Shown here: piece after piece, positions 13,784 to 29,200 of the stretch
Layout of the letters: each line of letters starts with the position of its first letter
Position numbering within the stretch: the stretch's first letter is position 1
Source of the DNA: Eretmocerus hayati
Lineage: Eukaryota; Arthropoda; Insecta; Hymenoptera; Aphelinidae
Length of the DNA stretch: 64,000 bases
Direction of reading: 5' to 3'
Assembly (NCBI GenBank): GCA_029851415.1
Contig: CM056742.1
Span: forward strand, 11,883,736-11,947,735
The notes under the pieces: generated by a model
Told to the model about the DNA's origin: nothing
Seen by the model: the letters and a program-made list of their open reading frames with translations, nothing else
The model's database searches: none
Program-made: the position numbers and the translations under genes

Positions 13784-16700
13784 AAAGACGGGTCTAATCG
13801 GTCGTCACCTAACAGGACAGGAAGTTCGTTCGGTGTTGCGAAAGAGTATAAGTTTATAATTGTGCCTAAGGCGCGTCTCTTGATTGGCGAAAGCGTCGAC
13901 GAATCGTTCGATTGGTATCTTATAATAATATAGGTATATAGATTCAAGAGATAGGCGCAGTTTCTGCGAAAATTGTAGATTTACAGGTGAGTTATGTGGA
14001 ATAAAATGTGAACTGGTGGTGGTGGCGGCAGCGAGATGAAATGGAGATGGGTTGTCTTTTTGAGACTTGGAGGAATTTGACCTCGATACATCTTGTTATA
14101 GAAAAGTTTAACGATCTCTCGTGAGGATTCTTTTTTTGGATGTTGGAGCTTGTGTGTCTGGTTTTATAGATCGTCTGGGGATTTTGCAAGTGATGAGACT
14201 GGAAGGTTCCGTTTGTTCGATGACTGTTTCTGTCGGTCTATTTTTCGATTCATATAGGGCTCATTAATATTCTCTGGTCCAGAGTGTGTGTTTCTAGACT
14301 GTGAAAAGTGACTATATTTGGTATATTTTTGGGCTAGTTTTGTGATCGTATCCAATTCTTTATCCAATTTTGCTTCGTGGAGTTCATCTTGATGTGAATT
14401 CAAAATTCTCGCTCAGCCTGAAACATTATTTAAAGTTTCCTGGTTACACTCTTTCGACTAGACCTATTTTGAATTTTGATTCGGTGTTGTTGGATGAAAA
14501 TGGACTTGGGTCAAATTTCAGTTTCCGTATACGCAGTTTGCCAGATGAAATTTGGGTAGATGTTTTTGTGAGTAGTTTTACCCTTTCATTATTCGAGCCT
14601 TTCATAATTTTGATTTCGATAGTCCTTTGGGTTTCTCACATTGCGCTTCCGCTTGTAACGATTAGAAAAAAAATATCATATATCACTGTAATAATTTACG
14701 AATTCCACATGAAAAACTTGGCACCTTCAGACCGAACACTATCTTTTCTTTTTTTCAAAAATGTTGCTGTTCTCTTTCAGTTGCATCATTTTTTACATGA
14801 ATTGTATTATCTTAAGAGCTTCCGAGACCATTATACTTTTCAAGTATTACGAATTATTCAAAATTAAATCACCCCTATCCCTCATCCTACACTTCTAAAA
14901 TGATAAAAAAATCGCATCAGATTGTGACTGTAGATTCTCCATATCTTGATCCGGAAATGATTTCATCTACTTCTAGATTCACAAACAGTGAGAGAATCAT
15001 GTCTGTGCCAGATAAAGTGATTCAGCATCCCCTAACCTAAAATAAAAGTAACCGTCCATCAGACCGATCACACGTCCACAACGTCCAATTAAGAGAGTCT
15101 CACCAAGCACATTTCTCTTCTCTTTCTAACCACCGTTTCCTCAATCCACCTCGATCCATCGATTACCCAACGATTTTATCTCTCGATCCTAATCTTGCCG
15201 CGCATCTATATATCCTATAGTACCCGTTATACAAAATTTACTTTCGACCTCATCCTCTTTCCAAGTTACTCAATCTTTCTCTCCCTTCCACTAGATTTAG
15301 TAAACCTATATATCCTTTTACCATTGCCAAAAAAAATTCCCTCGGTAGCATATTAACCGGTCCTACACAGAAATCCCCATATAACATTATGATACTACTA
15401 CTACTACTACTACTACTCGTCCAACCGGTGTGAAAAATACAATAGAAGGCCCGTCTCTGGCATCACACTGCCACTTACTCTGATGGCGATTATCTCGGCA
15501 CATAATTTTTGAGCTGGATGTACTAAAACAGTATAGAGCCCGCACTGCACCACCAATGGCAATATACGTATCGGACCCAACGATTGAGGAAACAATGGGT
15601 CCCAGTTTATACATATATGTATGTATAGTATACAGACGAGAGAGTGATTGTTTTGTCACGTATAAGAGTCAGATTGCGTACGCGGTAAATCAGCTGTTCG
15701 GCCAAGCGTATCTATCTTCTATCTTCTTGAGGCCCATGATATAGCTCACAACATCCTTTCGTGTATTTTATACTTAAGGCCCAAATACTTCACTTGGAGT
15801 TTTACCCTATGTCCTTCATATATCTTTTTTCGATATCGAGTGGTCACGGTGGGTCGGAAAGGCGGGAAAGTCGAATATCGACAGAATAAAGAGATTCTTA
15901 TGAGGTGAAATTCTCGGCCGTACCTCAACAATCATTTTCCAACAAAAATCAAGAATATTCGTCGGTAGGTTTTAAAATAAAGTCAATTTTTTGATTTTTC
16001 GATTTTTACATCATAAAGGACAAGTAAAAATTCGTCTCTTCACGGTGTCCATGTATGCTGTGATTCTACTGTAATAACGTGGGAGGAATGAGTTTTATCG
16101 ATCAATTTGTGAAATAGTTCTTTTTTTAATATTCTGAAGATCTACTAGATGATGTGCTAACATTGATCTAAAGGCTCGCTCCATCCTCGGCAATTGAAAA
16201 AAATTCAAAAAAAGTGCTAGGAATTTACAAATTTCGGCGATATTTTTCTGTCATTGGAGAATTTTACATCAGATGCCTCTCGTTTTTTGAAGAATGAGAG
16301 CTCATCATTCTACAGATTCTCAAAATATCTCCAAGAAAACGATTCTACAAATTTTTCGATAAAACACGTCCATTTCGTGTAATCACGGTTGAATCACGAA
16401 ATAGACGTAGAGCGTGAAAGAAACGAACTTATACTTACCCTTTATAATGGAAAAACCAGAAAATCGGCTTTATTCCTGATTCCACCGACGGATGATTATG
16501 ATTTTTGTAGGGAAGTGATCATGGGGTTACCTCAAATCTCCCCCTTAGGGATTCTCTTATTCCGTTGATCTTCTACTTCCCCGCCTTCTCGATCCAGCGC
16601 GAGGTAAGAATGAAATTTCCCTAAATTCCTCTGATTAATCTATAAATTTTTCCTTCAATTTTTTCAAACAAACACATCTGAAGTTCGTTGTCTGTCCCGA

Positions 16701-19700
16701 ATTTTTATTAGAGCTTTCAAAAGTTGAAGAGGTCTTTTACGGTCCCTAGAGGATTACAAGGATATATCCCGAACGATAATTACTGTGACTTCAACTTCTG
16801 AGAACCTCTGAAGGCGATTGAAAATTCCTTAGGGGTCTTGATGGCCCTCGAAGCCCATCGAGAGAGATCGTACCTTCATGAGTGCAGATTTATTATTCAT
16901 TCTCGTGACGATGCAGGAAATTTTCTGGAATCTTCTCAAATACACCGAAAAATGACATTCAATCTGAAAAAATTGGATATTGTAACAAGATTTATCTATG
17001 AGCATACTTCTTTATCGGGTTCAGAATTATCAAGTGAACAAAATTCGTAGATGTGGGCGATCAATCGATGCGGATATATGGTCCATTCCACTTAATCGGC
17101 ACATGCACGATGGGGGACAAATTATTATTAGTGACACGAGGAATGCGTTTGGCTTGTCACTTTATGACACGATCCGGGATTTCACTAATTTGTAGCTTGG
17201 TTGAGATACATTATCCGTGCCGCACATTATGATGGAATTTTCTTCTTGATACACCGCGTCGTCTGTAATTAGCCGTACTTATAGCTCAGACGAGCTGTGA
17301 TATGTTGCGCGATACACTCTCATTTTGAGACTTTACTCTTTAATCAGGTTAATGTGACAGTAATTGCACGAGATTTTATGTACTCTGATGATGAATTCGT
17401 TATCTTTTTGAGATTTTGGGTTATGGGGATGTACGTGGAAAGTAAAATTGATTTTCAAAAATTGCCGAAATTTCTGACGTAAAGAGAGATGAATTGAATC
17501 CATGCACGTGTACTTTAGTGCACATGCTTTCAAGCTTGGCGTTATCAAGGATCTGATGATCTCGTGTTCGATGTAGGCCATTTGAGTGTAACTTATTGGG
17601 TTTGCAAGGTGGTTATCGATCCTCTTTAGTTGAGAGCATACGAAAGCTATATAACAAAGTGGCCTGATGGTGGATGTTGTTGCATGGCGCCGTGAATTTC
17701 GTTCATTCATTTTCGTTGAAAAAAATATTTCGTTCGAAAGTGGGTCTCTGTTCAAGAGATGGGCCTCCTTAATTCTTTCGACAATTTTCTGCCAGCTGTG
17801 TATCTTTGCAGACTGCATCACGTTTCACCTTCGTTCGTGAAACAAGTTGCCCGTACCTGTTGGAGTGAATGTACATCGAGTGAAATTTCTGTACTCGTTA
17901 CAATGAAAAATTCTTTAGGTACCTTCATGAAAGTGAGTTTACAGGTGGTTGAGGGAATTTTTTTTATTCTTTTGGATGAGGAGGTGCAGGTAGATGACGA
18001 GGGAAATGAATGAATTATTTGTATGAAACTTTGTTTCTAATTTTGAGAGTGATTAGGATTTAGTTGAAGGTCTTGAAATGCATTAGAATGACAAGACTTA
18101 TCGCAAAAAATTTTTGGGACAAACTTTGAATATTTTACAAACTTTCAAAAAACTACCTTTGATCTGAAATTCTCCGAAAATTGAGAGCAGGGTTTGATAC
18201 GAAACGGAATCATAGTTTCGTATCAGGAGCTTGAGACTTTTGTAATAATTTTGGAGACGCATCCGATCGTTTGAGAATGTGCATTCAAGATGAATGGAAC
18301 TCAATACCAAAATTATCATAGAAGTTTGACCCCCGATACGAAATAAAACGAAATTCAAAATCAATTTCGTGTGAAACCCTGGTGCAGAGTTTGGTCAGTT
18401 TTGGGTGACTTTGTGAAGAAATTTATCAGAGAGTCTCATGAAAATCATCGATACAGACCAAGCTTTTGTACGGAATATTATATGTATACGAAGACTACAA
18501 TTCTTTTAAGATTTATGGAAGAAGAATTCTCAGTGAATCTTCTTTCAATCTTCTGCGTCCTTCATCAGACAGCAGTTTTAAGGAGACACTAACAAAATCA
18601 GGAAGTTAAATTCTATCCTGAAAATAATCTGAAAGATATTTTTGTTAAACATATAACCCGCTCACTTTAGACCTCAGTCCCCTGTCTCGGGAAAATTTTG
18701 CGATACGAAAAATATCAACAACCAAGTAGTTGGGGAATGACGGGAAACATCAAATTTGTGAAATTGAAAATTTTAGGGATTCTCCACTTTTCTCCAAAAC
18801 AGAACCACATTGACACCTGATCGTTGTGAAAATGTTCTTGGTGTTCCCAGAGATTTTTTTGAATTCCTCAGATTTTTAGGATGGATGCGACTGAAGTGAT
18901 CACAAATTTCGGTTTTTGGACAGGTAAGTTGTAGTGAACGAAATGATAAAGGGGGTTAATAATCTCATACAAGAGAATAGCGACCATAGTGAGCATGGTG
19001 TCCCCAGATTTTCCGTGCTCAACATAGTAAATTTTACAGTGTACTAAACACATTCTGAACTCTGAGAAATATGACGTTTGACTACTGACGAATGAGCTCG
19101 CAAATAAGTCACAATCCTAGGAAAATAGACTCGCATCCCGCAAAATACAGCTCAAAAATACGTGCATCCCATTTCCGTCGATGGATTTCCTCTGTGTATA
19201 CCACTCACTTTTACCGTACTTACTTAGGGCTTTCTCAACGATCGTTCAATCTCATCATTTGAAAATCCCGCCATCACTACATCCTAGAGTCTAATACACA
19301 GTCTCGGGCCGCTTTGCAACGAGGTTGCAAGGGATATCCTGAGATATATTCGTGATCCACGAGGCCAAGTATACTTACATACATATACCACCAAAGAATT
19401 ACAAAGTTTCAACTCTGCCAGGGCTATATACGAGACAGACAAGCGTATATAAGACAATGGACGATATCTTGAGCGGTCATCGCAAAAAGCTGTTTTGCAG
19501 ACCATATATGTATGTTGTATACACTCGAACGAAGCCTGAATTGATGGTGGCCTGATCAACGACCCGATGAAAGCAATAGATATTTGAGCTTAGCAATGCA
19601 TTATTAGACTTTTTGTTGTTGTTGTGGGCTATGTTTTATGAAATTATTTTGTGGTGGGTTGGATTTTGATTGATCGAATTTGATGGTTGGTCGTGAGATT

Positions 19701-20129
19701 ACATGGACGTCTTCGTATTGAATTTTTGATGGTTTTTATGAGGATTATTTGTTTCGAGGCTCATTGAAGAGATTATCTTGCTGGTATTATATATAGTTTA
19801 CACTGGTTATTGAATCGTGAGCAATGCTGCACCTCCTCTTGTTTCTCAGGTGCTTCTAAGGCTTATTAATTTTTGCTAGCCTCTAGGCTGATTTCGATTG
19901 AAATATCAAGGTTTTATTATTGGTTCGAAGAACGGAGAACTTAATATTGATTCTAACACCTGATTTGAAGCCCCAATAACTGCGATAATTATTAAAATTA
20001 TTACAGCTGAACTGGAAACGAAGTATTGCACAAAAACTCGATAAAGAATTCACGGTTTTGGCAGATACTTAAATATGATTTCGCCACAAACTTTTGTTTA
20101 GTCTGTTGAATTGATACGCTCCGTCACAA
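13781..20129. other. Non-coding stretch, no gene seen
   Basis: Contains an (ACT)8 microsatellite (15394-15417) and a perfect small hairpin (TGATACGAAAC at 18195-18205 with GTTTCGTATCA at 18215-18225). Positions 13790-13985 are less AT-rich, contain two GATTGG boxes (inverted CCAAT) and end in a GTGAGT. A non-coding first exon there is conceivable but unsupported. Confidence 0.45.
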
Positions 20130-20750
20130 TGGACAGATCGACAAAATGTCCATTTTCGATACACTGTGCGTAAAAGTGTACTTTGCACCCAGTATTAAAT
20201 TTTATTCACAATTTTTAGATGAATTTACTCCAACACACGGGGATAAGACCTATTTTCTGCATTTTCGTGATGATTCCGACCCTCGTCTACGGCCCGAGCA
20301 GAAAGCCCATCAGTTGGACGCGAAAAAAAGTTCTCACACCCTTGTACTATGTACTATTATGAAAATTGTCCGATGTTTAGATGCTTACGAAGTTGCATGG
20401 AGTAGTAGTATTCGCACCTCGTCGAGCACCTCGTTCATAAGGTTCCCCGCTTCCGAGCGATTATTTTGACCCTCGCCTGCGGCTCGGGCTGGAAACCAAT
20501 CGCTCAGAAGCGAGCTACAACCTCATAAGCTCGATGCGAAATCTACTATTTTTACTTCCTCTGCTCAAAAGTGGCATTTTTCACACGGAATTTTGAATTT
20601 TATTCTCACCTTGTCAAGGAACAGCATTTGGTGCACGGCTAATAAAACATGATTTCCGCATCCTTGTCATAATTTCGACCTTTTCTCTTTTGTTCGGGCC
20701 GAAAAATATCACTCGGTCAGCAAAATTCTACTTTTACGACCTTGCATCGA
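20130..20750. repeat. Diverged copies of the 59-63 kb hairpin-module repeat
   Basis: 20150-20365 repeats ATACACTGTGCGTAAAAGTG, CGTGATGATTCCGACCCTCG and GGACGCGAAAAAAAG. A second, weaker copy follows at 20455-20740 (CCCTCGCCTGCGGCTCGGGC). More decayed than those near 60 kb. Confidence 0.75.
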
Positions 20751-23700
20751 GATTTATCATTGATACATTCAAGATTTAGGATTCCACATTATAACGGCGA
20801 TATCTAGCGTACTCAAAAAACTTAATTTGATCTTAGAAGAAATGGCTGAAGTAAAACTTCCTTTCAGATTGATGTCTCACGTTTACGAACCGCTTAAACG
20901 ATCCTCTAAACTTTTTTGCTGTATCCCAACACTTAATCTTTCACATTCAACAGAATTCTCAACAGATTTACCAGATAAAAATCATCATTATCATCATAGA
21001 ATCTAAAAAAGAAGCCAGTAACGTGCTAATTGCGTAAGATTAGATCCTCTAGCGGCTATAACGGTATAAATATATATACCCAGGCTCTACATTGATGCTC
21101 GATGAGAAGTTAGAAGAATGCAAAAAATGCGTGGGTACGGCTACTATTAAAGATTTAATGGCCAAGTGGTAATGTATAAGTACACCGGGACAAGTCCAGT
21201 TGATTTCTTCTCGTTAGAAAGTGACTTCGTCTCTTATAATCGGGTCGCGATGAAAGATTCAATCGTTCTCTTATATATCTGTGCCTCATTCAGTACACAA
21301 ACTATACATATATATTCATATATCTATACAGTAATAAGAATTTACGCGGAGGCTTATAATGCGATCGTTGCAGGCTTTAGGCTATCGTCGTTCGATGTAT
21401 GTCCTGATTGTGGAGCGCCTTGAGGGCAGCTTTTGGGATGAAAAAAAAAAAAAAAAAAAACGAGTTGGAGGATTGGAAAAATTTAAATACCTTGCCAAGG
21501 TAAGTGAGATGTACTCACGCATGGACAAGAATGTGGCACGTGTGTCCGGTTGATAATAATTTCTTAAGTTGATTTATTTAATTATATAGTTTGCATGATT
21601 TATTGAGCTGGATCGAATTTTTGAGCTGGGTTTGGTGGGGAATTTAATGTAGATCCAATGACAAACGAGTATGTGAAACTGGATTTTCTTTGGAAAAAAT
21701 AGTGTGTGAAGTTATTTCTTTGTTGTAATGTAGGATTATCCGGATTTTTCAGTGTGTCATGGATAAATATTTTATTTTCAAGTGCTTCTTTACAAAAAAT
21801 TTGCAGGACTCTTATTCAGGTAAATTTAACAACCTGGTGACTCAGTTTTCAAGAATTTGATGGAAAAATCCTGGATCGAAAGTGGGATAAACTGTTTGGT
21901 TACGAATTCATGAAACAGTCAGATAAAAGTCATCGTGCAATGGATTCAGAACCGCAATATGGGAGTTTCAATGTGAATTTTGTACCGGGCATCTGTTTTA
22001 TGAAATTCAATTTATTTCGTAATTCTAAGAGATGAAAAATCCTACAATGTTTTTGAAATTATCACGTGTAGGTGACTGTCCCGCAATATGATAATCTCGT
22101 ATCTTGGAGTTTCATCTTACTTTATACGTCAGAAAATCTGTCATTTCCTGACATCTACTCTTGCAGATTAATTCTCAAAAATCATATTTATATCCCTCCC
22201 AAAATGTAGAAAATGTTGCCTAGAATAATTTGATCACCTTAGTGAGTAAGTCGAGACCTGCCAAGGGAACTTGTACTATCAGATATTCTGCAGAAGCGCG
22301 TGTCTGACCATAGCCGGCCTCAATCTACTTGCGCTATTCATCCCAGCGGCACTCCACAAAAATTCGAGCAACTTACAATCTATAGCACTTCAGAACAGGA
22401 CTAAATCGCGAATTTCTTTCTAGCTGTAGACTCAATATTCACAATCTCAAATCTGCCAAAATACAGCTACATAAACATGAGTAATTTTTATTATCTGACA
22501 CTGGAAACCTTATGAAAATTTTCTCATAAATGTCAAAGAATCTTATCCGGGTGAACTCGTTCTCAAACTCACACTCCCTACCCTAACAGCTGCTACAACA
22601 GGCCACGATCGTCATCAAGCTTTCACCCTCCAACACTTTTACTTGCAATTCTCTTGCGTGTGTTATATACCAACCTAATGTCTTCCCGCAGAATGCGTGA
22701 TATAGAGATCAACTTGGTCAACTTTAGCCATACACACGTGCAATTCTCATTCCCTCAGACCATACCAAATACTCTTTATTTCCGGATCTGCAGCAATAGA
22801 TACGGGTATACATGCACGAGGAGACAACTTTGGTCTGAATCTTGAGACTCTCACTTGCGGAGTTTATTTTGCCTGTGAGGCCGATTTCACGTTGTTACAA
22901 ATCGAGACTTTACTCCAGCATGCGATGCTTTAGTACATAGCTTATAGACATGGATCGAATTCCTTTGGTGCAATTGCGAGAAAGGATTGAAAATCAATGT
23001 GAATCGAGATTCAGTTGGATATCTGCATGTAGTTCGTTTAGAAAGAGTCCTTGTCAGGATTCTGCTCTAAGTTAGTGAGAGGGAAAGTGTTTCACTGGGG
23101 TCTTGATGTGAATGGATTCTTTGGGTTTGAGGAAGCATTGACGTTTATGTAATTTATTCGAGATATCTATTCAAATTTGATTCAAAATCATGGAAAAAAG
23201 GGACCCGGTGGTCACTATCTATTTGAAGTTTATTAGAATGAATAATCTTCGCATCCTGAATAATTGTTCGATCAAAACATTAGTGAATGTGAACGTGAAT
23301 ATTGGGTCATCGCGCCAATTGCAAAAAATAGTGAGTCATAATAGCTGTTTTTTCTATTATAGAGTATACGATTTTTTTCAGTAACAAGATGGGAATTTTT
23401 TTTTCGATGATCCGTTATTGAATCCAGGAAAATTGTAATGAATGTGACACGCAAATACTCGGAGGACCATGAGATTATTCCGAATTTTCTGAAAATACCT
23501 CGAAAAATCACCACGTTCTATTAGTACATTGAAGAAGAATCCTATTTTGATGTTTCTACATACTTATGTCCTTTGTTTTTTTTTGTAACGCTATCTCAAG
23601 AACTGATTAGTGTTTAATCATCATGAAAAATCCAGATGATATCAACTTTCCACAAATGGGAATTCTGTATTTTTAATCTCATCAATAGTTCAATTTCATT

Positions 23701-26148
23701 CGATTCTTGCTCACTACACTTCAGGTCCAAAGACTCATTATCGTGACATTTCTATTGTGATGCCAGTGGATCTTCTACACATTGAAGAACAATGCAGAAT
23801 TCAATTGAGTGTGAAATTTCTATTAGAAATCACTCTCTCTCTATGGACAATCCCATTAAATTTAAAAATTCTAATCAAGAAAGAGAGCCAATTGCATGCT
23901 CATATAGTCATAACAGTTCTAAAGTCTGTCTGAACACATTCGTCTGTTACTACTTGAAAATATAATCGTTGGCGCTCCCATCGAGGGCGAAAGTGGCTTA
24001 AAGAAATTTCACTCTCGGGGCCACTATGAGCAAAATCACTCCAGCCATTATTTATATGCAGATATAATGACGTCGGGATAACCCCAATTGAGGATGAAAA
24101 CGTCACCGAGGTTTATCCGTTGGATTATACTCTCACATTCATATTATACACATTTCTCATGGATAAATTTCGAATATTAGACGCATCATTGCACAAGCGA
24201 AAGTTCAACGGTATTTCATTCAATTAAACATCGCCTAAGACATCTTTCTATAGTATAGAAATAATATTTCTCTCATCTAATTTCACGATCCACAGTTGAA
24301 AATAATCAAGCAAACGTGAATTGGCGATTGAAGAAACCAATAATCTCGACATATCCTCGTCATAATAAAACAAATCTAGCCCCCAGGTGAAAATTAAAAA
24401 TTGCGTAAGAGGGCATATCGATAATTTGCACTGCAAAAAAAAAATATAAATATCTAACGCCGCAAACTAAGTTGTATAATCATCCTAAGACCACGAGAAC
24501 CATCCAGTAGTCGTCATCATCGTGTGGTCACAAATAATAAGACAAAACCAAAAACCAGTGAGTGTAATAGAGTATCTTGTGGTACAGACTCGTCTCACAA
24601 GAGGTTATAATCGAGTATTTTGCACCCGGGGCAATTCGGCGACAAGCTTATGCGTTTGGATCGATCAGTTTTCCCACACACTATATAATTATATATATGT
24701 ATATATTAGTGTTCCACAAGTATGCGACCAACGACGATTCGCCACTTTCTCCAAGCGGTCGACGCACTTGCCGATACCTGTATGTACCTACGTATGTATA
24801 GGTACCTTGTAACACGACGCTTTATAATCGTGGGATGTTTTTTTAGACGCCCGCCCGCGCGAAAGTTGGCCTGAGAAAGCAGCACCGTTCTTTCTGTCTG
24901 AGCAATTATTGAACCGATGATTGAGATTGGTTCTTGGGATGCTGCGGATTTTGGATGAGAATTTCAGGAATTTAGAGTTGATTTTGAGAATTTGATTCAA
25001 ACTCTCATCTTGAGTCTATCGGTATCACTTAGTCAGTTTTTGACTTCTATAGGTGAGAGATTCTTAGTCTAATTTATGGAATATCTTTGTATGTATTGTG
25101 AGATTTTGTATTCTATCTCAATTTCAAACTATTAATTCGGAAGATTAGAATTAAGAAAAATCTCCTTAACAGTGAATATTGTTTCCTGACAGAAAGTTTT
25201 AGAGCCATTTCTGAAGAAAATATGTTGTTTGTTAGTCTATGAAAACTAGTTTTCGCATTTTTTTCCCCACGAATAATGGCCCAAAACCATCGAAAATAGC
25301 ATTGGCGACTATTGCAGATGGGTAAACCTAGACTCGAATATCTTTCTGAGCTGGTGGATCTGAGCGTTAGAATTATTATCTTTCGCGGATATTCCGACTG
25401 ATGTATTTAGTTGTATGTCGAGAGTTCCCACTACACACGAAGTTTCGGAAATTATTTTGAGACTACTCATGTGCATTTGGCCCTTGAAATAAATTTCATT
25501 GAGACCCGTAGAAGTTTTGACGAGATTGAAGGCTAATATTACAAGGCTTGATAGAATCTCATGCCAAGGTAATACCACGACTCGCATAATTTTGGAATTG
25601 ATAACTTTCGTTCAAATGCCTTCATTCTTATTTTGTGTCATCTTTTGAGTGATTCAATTCTTTAAAAATGAAACTGCTTAGATTTCGGATATAGGTTGAT
25701 CCTGAGATGAATTCGTTGAATTTGGTTATTCGAATTCGCTTGATTTCCAAACAAATTCAGATTCAGGACTACAAAATGTACTCAAAATCGTGCATTACCA
25801 CCTTTTATCTCGTGTAAATCCCAAATTCAGATTTTTTTGAGATCCTGGAAATTTTGCCCGACGCAAGAAGTTCTGTTTATGAATCGAAGACACACGTGAA
25901 TCCTCAATGTATTCGACAAAAATTTTGCTGTGAAATCATCCAAACAATCCGGTTCCCGAATATCAGATGCTATCTATATTAAGCATATCGGCTGGGAGTT
26001 ATCATTTTTATGCCCCGCGGAAATGATAAACATTTTTTTTCAATAAACAAGGAGCCGTATTCAACTACATCCATCCAATGATATACATGTATGTGAAGAA
26101 TTTAAGTGGCTCAATGATATTTATAATGACCTTTCTTTTATGTTACAG
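20751..26148. other. Non-coding stretch 5' of the first mucin exon seen
   Basis: AT-rich with an A20 run (21441-21460). I looked here for a signal-peptide exon ending in phase 1 and found no convincing one. Likely intron. Confidence 0.45.
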
Positions 26149-26202
26149 AGGGCCATACACAAGAAGACACACCGAATTTGAGGATAAAAAGGGATAATGA
26201 CG
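26149..26202 (+). CDS. Mucin gene, first exon seen in the window
   Basis: A TTACAG acceptor precedes it and a strong GTAAGT donor follows. It starts with two bases of a split codon and ends with one base, which completes a GAC codon with exon 27506. It encodes a short hydrophilic stretch including LRIKRDND; the basic K-R pair could be a processing site just after the signal peptide. It has no initiator Met in frame, so at least one exon lies 5' of it. Confidence 0.75.
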
Positions 26203-29200
26203 GTAAGTTCACTTGTACAAAAATCCACCTTCAATAATCTTTTCTCGAGGAACACACAAATGGATACTGAATTTCACAATAATCCATGTAATATAGCCAT
26301 CCAATTCTCGAAAGCATCGATCAAATTACATGCATCATCTGACTTATTCAGCAATCCATCTGTGAATATAATAATAATCCATAGCTCTGAGCTGTTCATT
26401 ATCAAACGCAGTGTAACATAGCTTCATCAATAAAAACAGTGTACCATATATAAAATATGCATGTATGAAATTCAACTACATCATCACCTCATGGATTCAA
26501 CACACTAGTTTCATTTCCTTTCCTACTTCTTTTTCACATTCTTCAGGAGCCATATATTTGCACGTGGTGACGCGTTGTGCAACTATCATACTAAGACGTA
26601 GTATTTCTACATAATTCTTTGTACAGATTATTTAATTGAGAATTGGAGTGTATAAATTCTCTCGTCACCTGTAAAGATTTCGTATCTTAGCCATCTGATT
26701 GACACCCTTGGAGCTAGTAAGGGTCTTTGTGTACATATTCATCGGGATATCATTTACTTTTGAAAAAAATTTTCGTCGGATTCGAATTTTTATATCAACT
26801 TGTCCTAGTAATAATTTTTAATTTGTCTTCATCTAGTCCATTGCTTATTGGCACCGCTTTTCTAGTACCCAAATCTAGATATAGATCATTCCATCTTTCC
26901 TTTCATTTTGACTGATATAATTATAATAATAATAATAATAATAATCATCGTAATAATGCTTCCGTGATGACGGCAGTGGGCAAAAATTCAAATCACTTGC
27001 GAAAAAAAGCTGTGCATGCGTCTTCACGCTCTCAAAACTTCACCCTCAATCATGGCATCTTATCAACTAATAAAATTTCGATAATCATATAGAAATAGAT
27101 GAGTAATGGGAGGACAATAATCGAGTCTTTCATCAAAAATTAACCGATAACGCGAAATAATACAGGGTTCAAATAGCAGCCCGAGTTGCTAGGAAGTTCC
27201 TTCATATGTGAGTTCACTAAGATTTTCTATCTCTTTTTTTCTGTTTCTGTTACTGCTCCCGTCCGCTCCCTGACTTCAACTCTTCTCAACTGGATGCCGT
27301 CTACCTTCGTCGTCCGTTCGCCATGGACTTTCTGACAACAAACTACGTACTCGACAAAAAATGACTGACGATGCCATACTCGACATTGAATGACCCCACC
27401 TACATTTCAATACAAATCAACTCTATGATGACTAACTTTGACAAAATCTAACTCTTTTTTATGATGAAATAAATCAACTACTGCACTTCTTTCAATCTTG
27501 AATAGACGTTACAACAGTTCTATTAGTACCAGCTCGTTCCGGTAAATCTGTTCCGCCTGTAGGGATTTTAACAAAGACAGCAAGAACTTTTGTTCAAGAT
27601 GGTGCAAGTACAGAGTTCGCCACTCAAATCCTTGGCACAACACTGGACAACGGTCGTCTTTATGCAAAAATTCTTTCCACATCCAGTAGGGTTTTCTACG
27701 ATAAAGATTCGATACCAGATGGATCGAGTCCTTTTGTGGTTTACCCTTCCAAAATAAGGGCAGATGATATAATTCCAATAAGTAATTTAGATGATGAACC
27801 TATTCGCATCGTCGAAACGATCAGCAAGAATATCAATGCTATCGAGGAAACAACTGCTAGAGACGATATCAACGAAGTTAGAGAGAACGATGTGTTCAGC
27901 AAGCGAGAAGATGAAGAACATTTAAAACCGGCAAGAGTTCGTTCCGATAATCTGCCTACGTATACTGTTAAACAAGACTATGTGGTGAAGGCATCCGATA
28001 TTATATTAGATGATGACCAATCGAAATCGCTTCACCCAAGAGTTCCGAAAGTATTTAAACCCCCTCTGAAAGTATCTCCAAAGAAACAAGAAACCAAACC
28101 TTTGAGTACCGTTACTTATCATGGTTTTGCTGATTTCACAACTACAGTTGGCGATACTGTAATTGTATTTTCTCCCAGTACCGCACCTGCTCCAGTTGGA
28201 CGCCCAGCAACTACCATCAAAGGAGATGCAACATTACATCCTAACGATGGTATAGCTGTCCTGAGGATTAAACCTACAAACGTCTTACCAGGATCTAGAA
28301 AAACTCAGTCACTCCCATCAAAAAATCTGAATCTAGGAAATGAGATCAATCGAAAGAATTCCAAGCCTGCTCAGGGTCTTAGTGTCACAGACTTACAACC
28401 CAGTACAACAAATCAACCCGAGGTTGAAAATTCAGGAGAAATGACGAAGCCATTGCTTCTAGTATCAGTTGACAAAACTGGCTCTCAGAATCCTACAGGT
28501 TTGATCAAAGTAGTAGACTCTACGACTGCATCTAAGGGTACAACGACGCACTACATGAGCTCCATCTATGGTACTTACATCGGTACTAATTATGCCCAGA
28601 TTGTTCACACTGCTTCGAATGTCTATTTCTTCCCTGAAGAGAGTACGAGTGGGTACGATGGTGATACAACTACGAATACAGACGATTCAACGGAAACTAC
28701 AGAGAGCGCAACAACAACGATGAAAGATACTATTACAACTGAATCGACTACAGAAAACGAACTTGGGAATGATATAGTTCCCCAAAATCAAGGTCGTAGT
28801 ATCAAAGGCTCATCACCAAAGAATCAATTCTTCCAGCCTAAAGGTCAAAGACAACGGAATTCAGAAGTTAAACCTTCTTTGGCGTCCAAACTGATCCCTT
28901 CAACGATTTATAAGACATTCACATATTTCACAACATTTTTCATTCCCGGGAAGGGTCGTACGAGCACATCAATCAGGTCACGTGAAGTCGTTTCTTCGGA
29001 AGTAACGCATATAGCTGGAGATATCTCACCTACAAGTACTCAATCTCAAAGTATTGTTCCTACTGAGCAACCATCAAAGAGTCGTAACAAGGTAGAAGTA
29101 TCTTCTAATACTGACATGATCGAGAACTCGAATAGTTCTGATAAACAAGAGGTCGAAGAGATACAGCTCATCTTCAAAACTATATTCACAACATTCACAT

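Noticed and set aside
13603..13947. His/Thr- and Cys/Val-repeat frames
   Set aside because: Created by the (GT)20 microsatellite.
14370..14867. 165-codon plus-strand frame with hydrophobic runs
   Set aside because: Starts from a non-ATG codon, T-rich composition explains the apolar residues, no recognisable family.
17333..17821. 162-codon minus-strand frame
   Set aside because: No motif or bias; AT-rich DNA produces frames of this length and no splice partners were seen.
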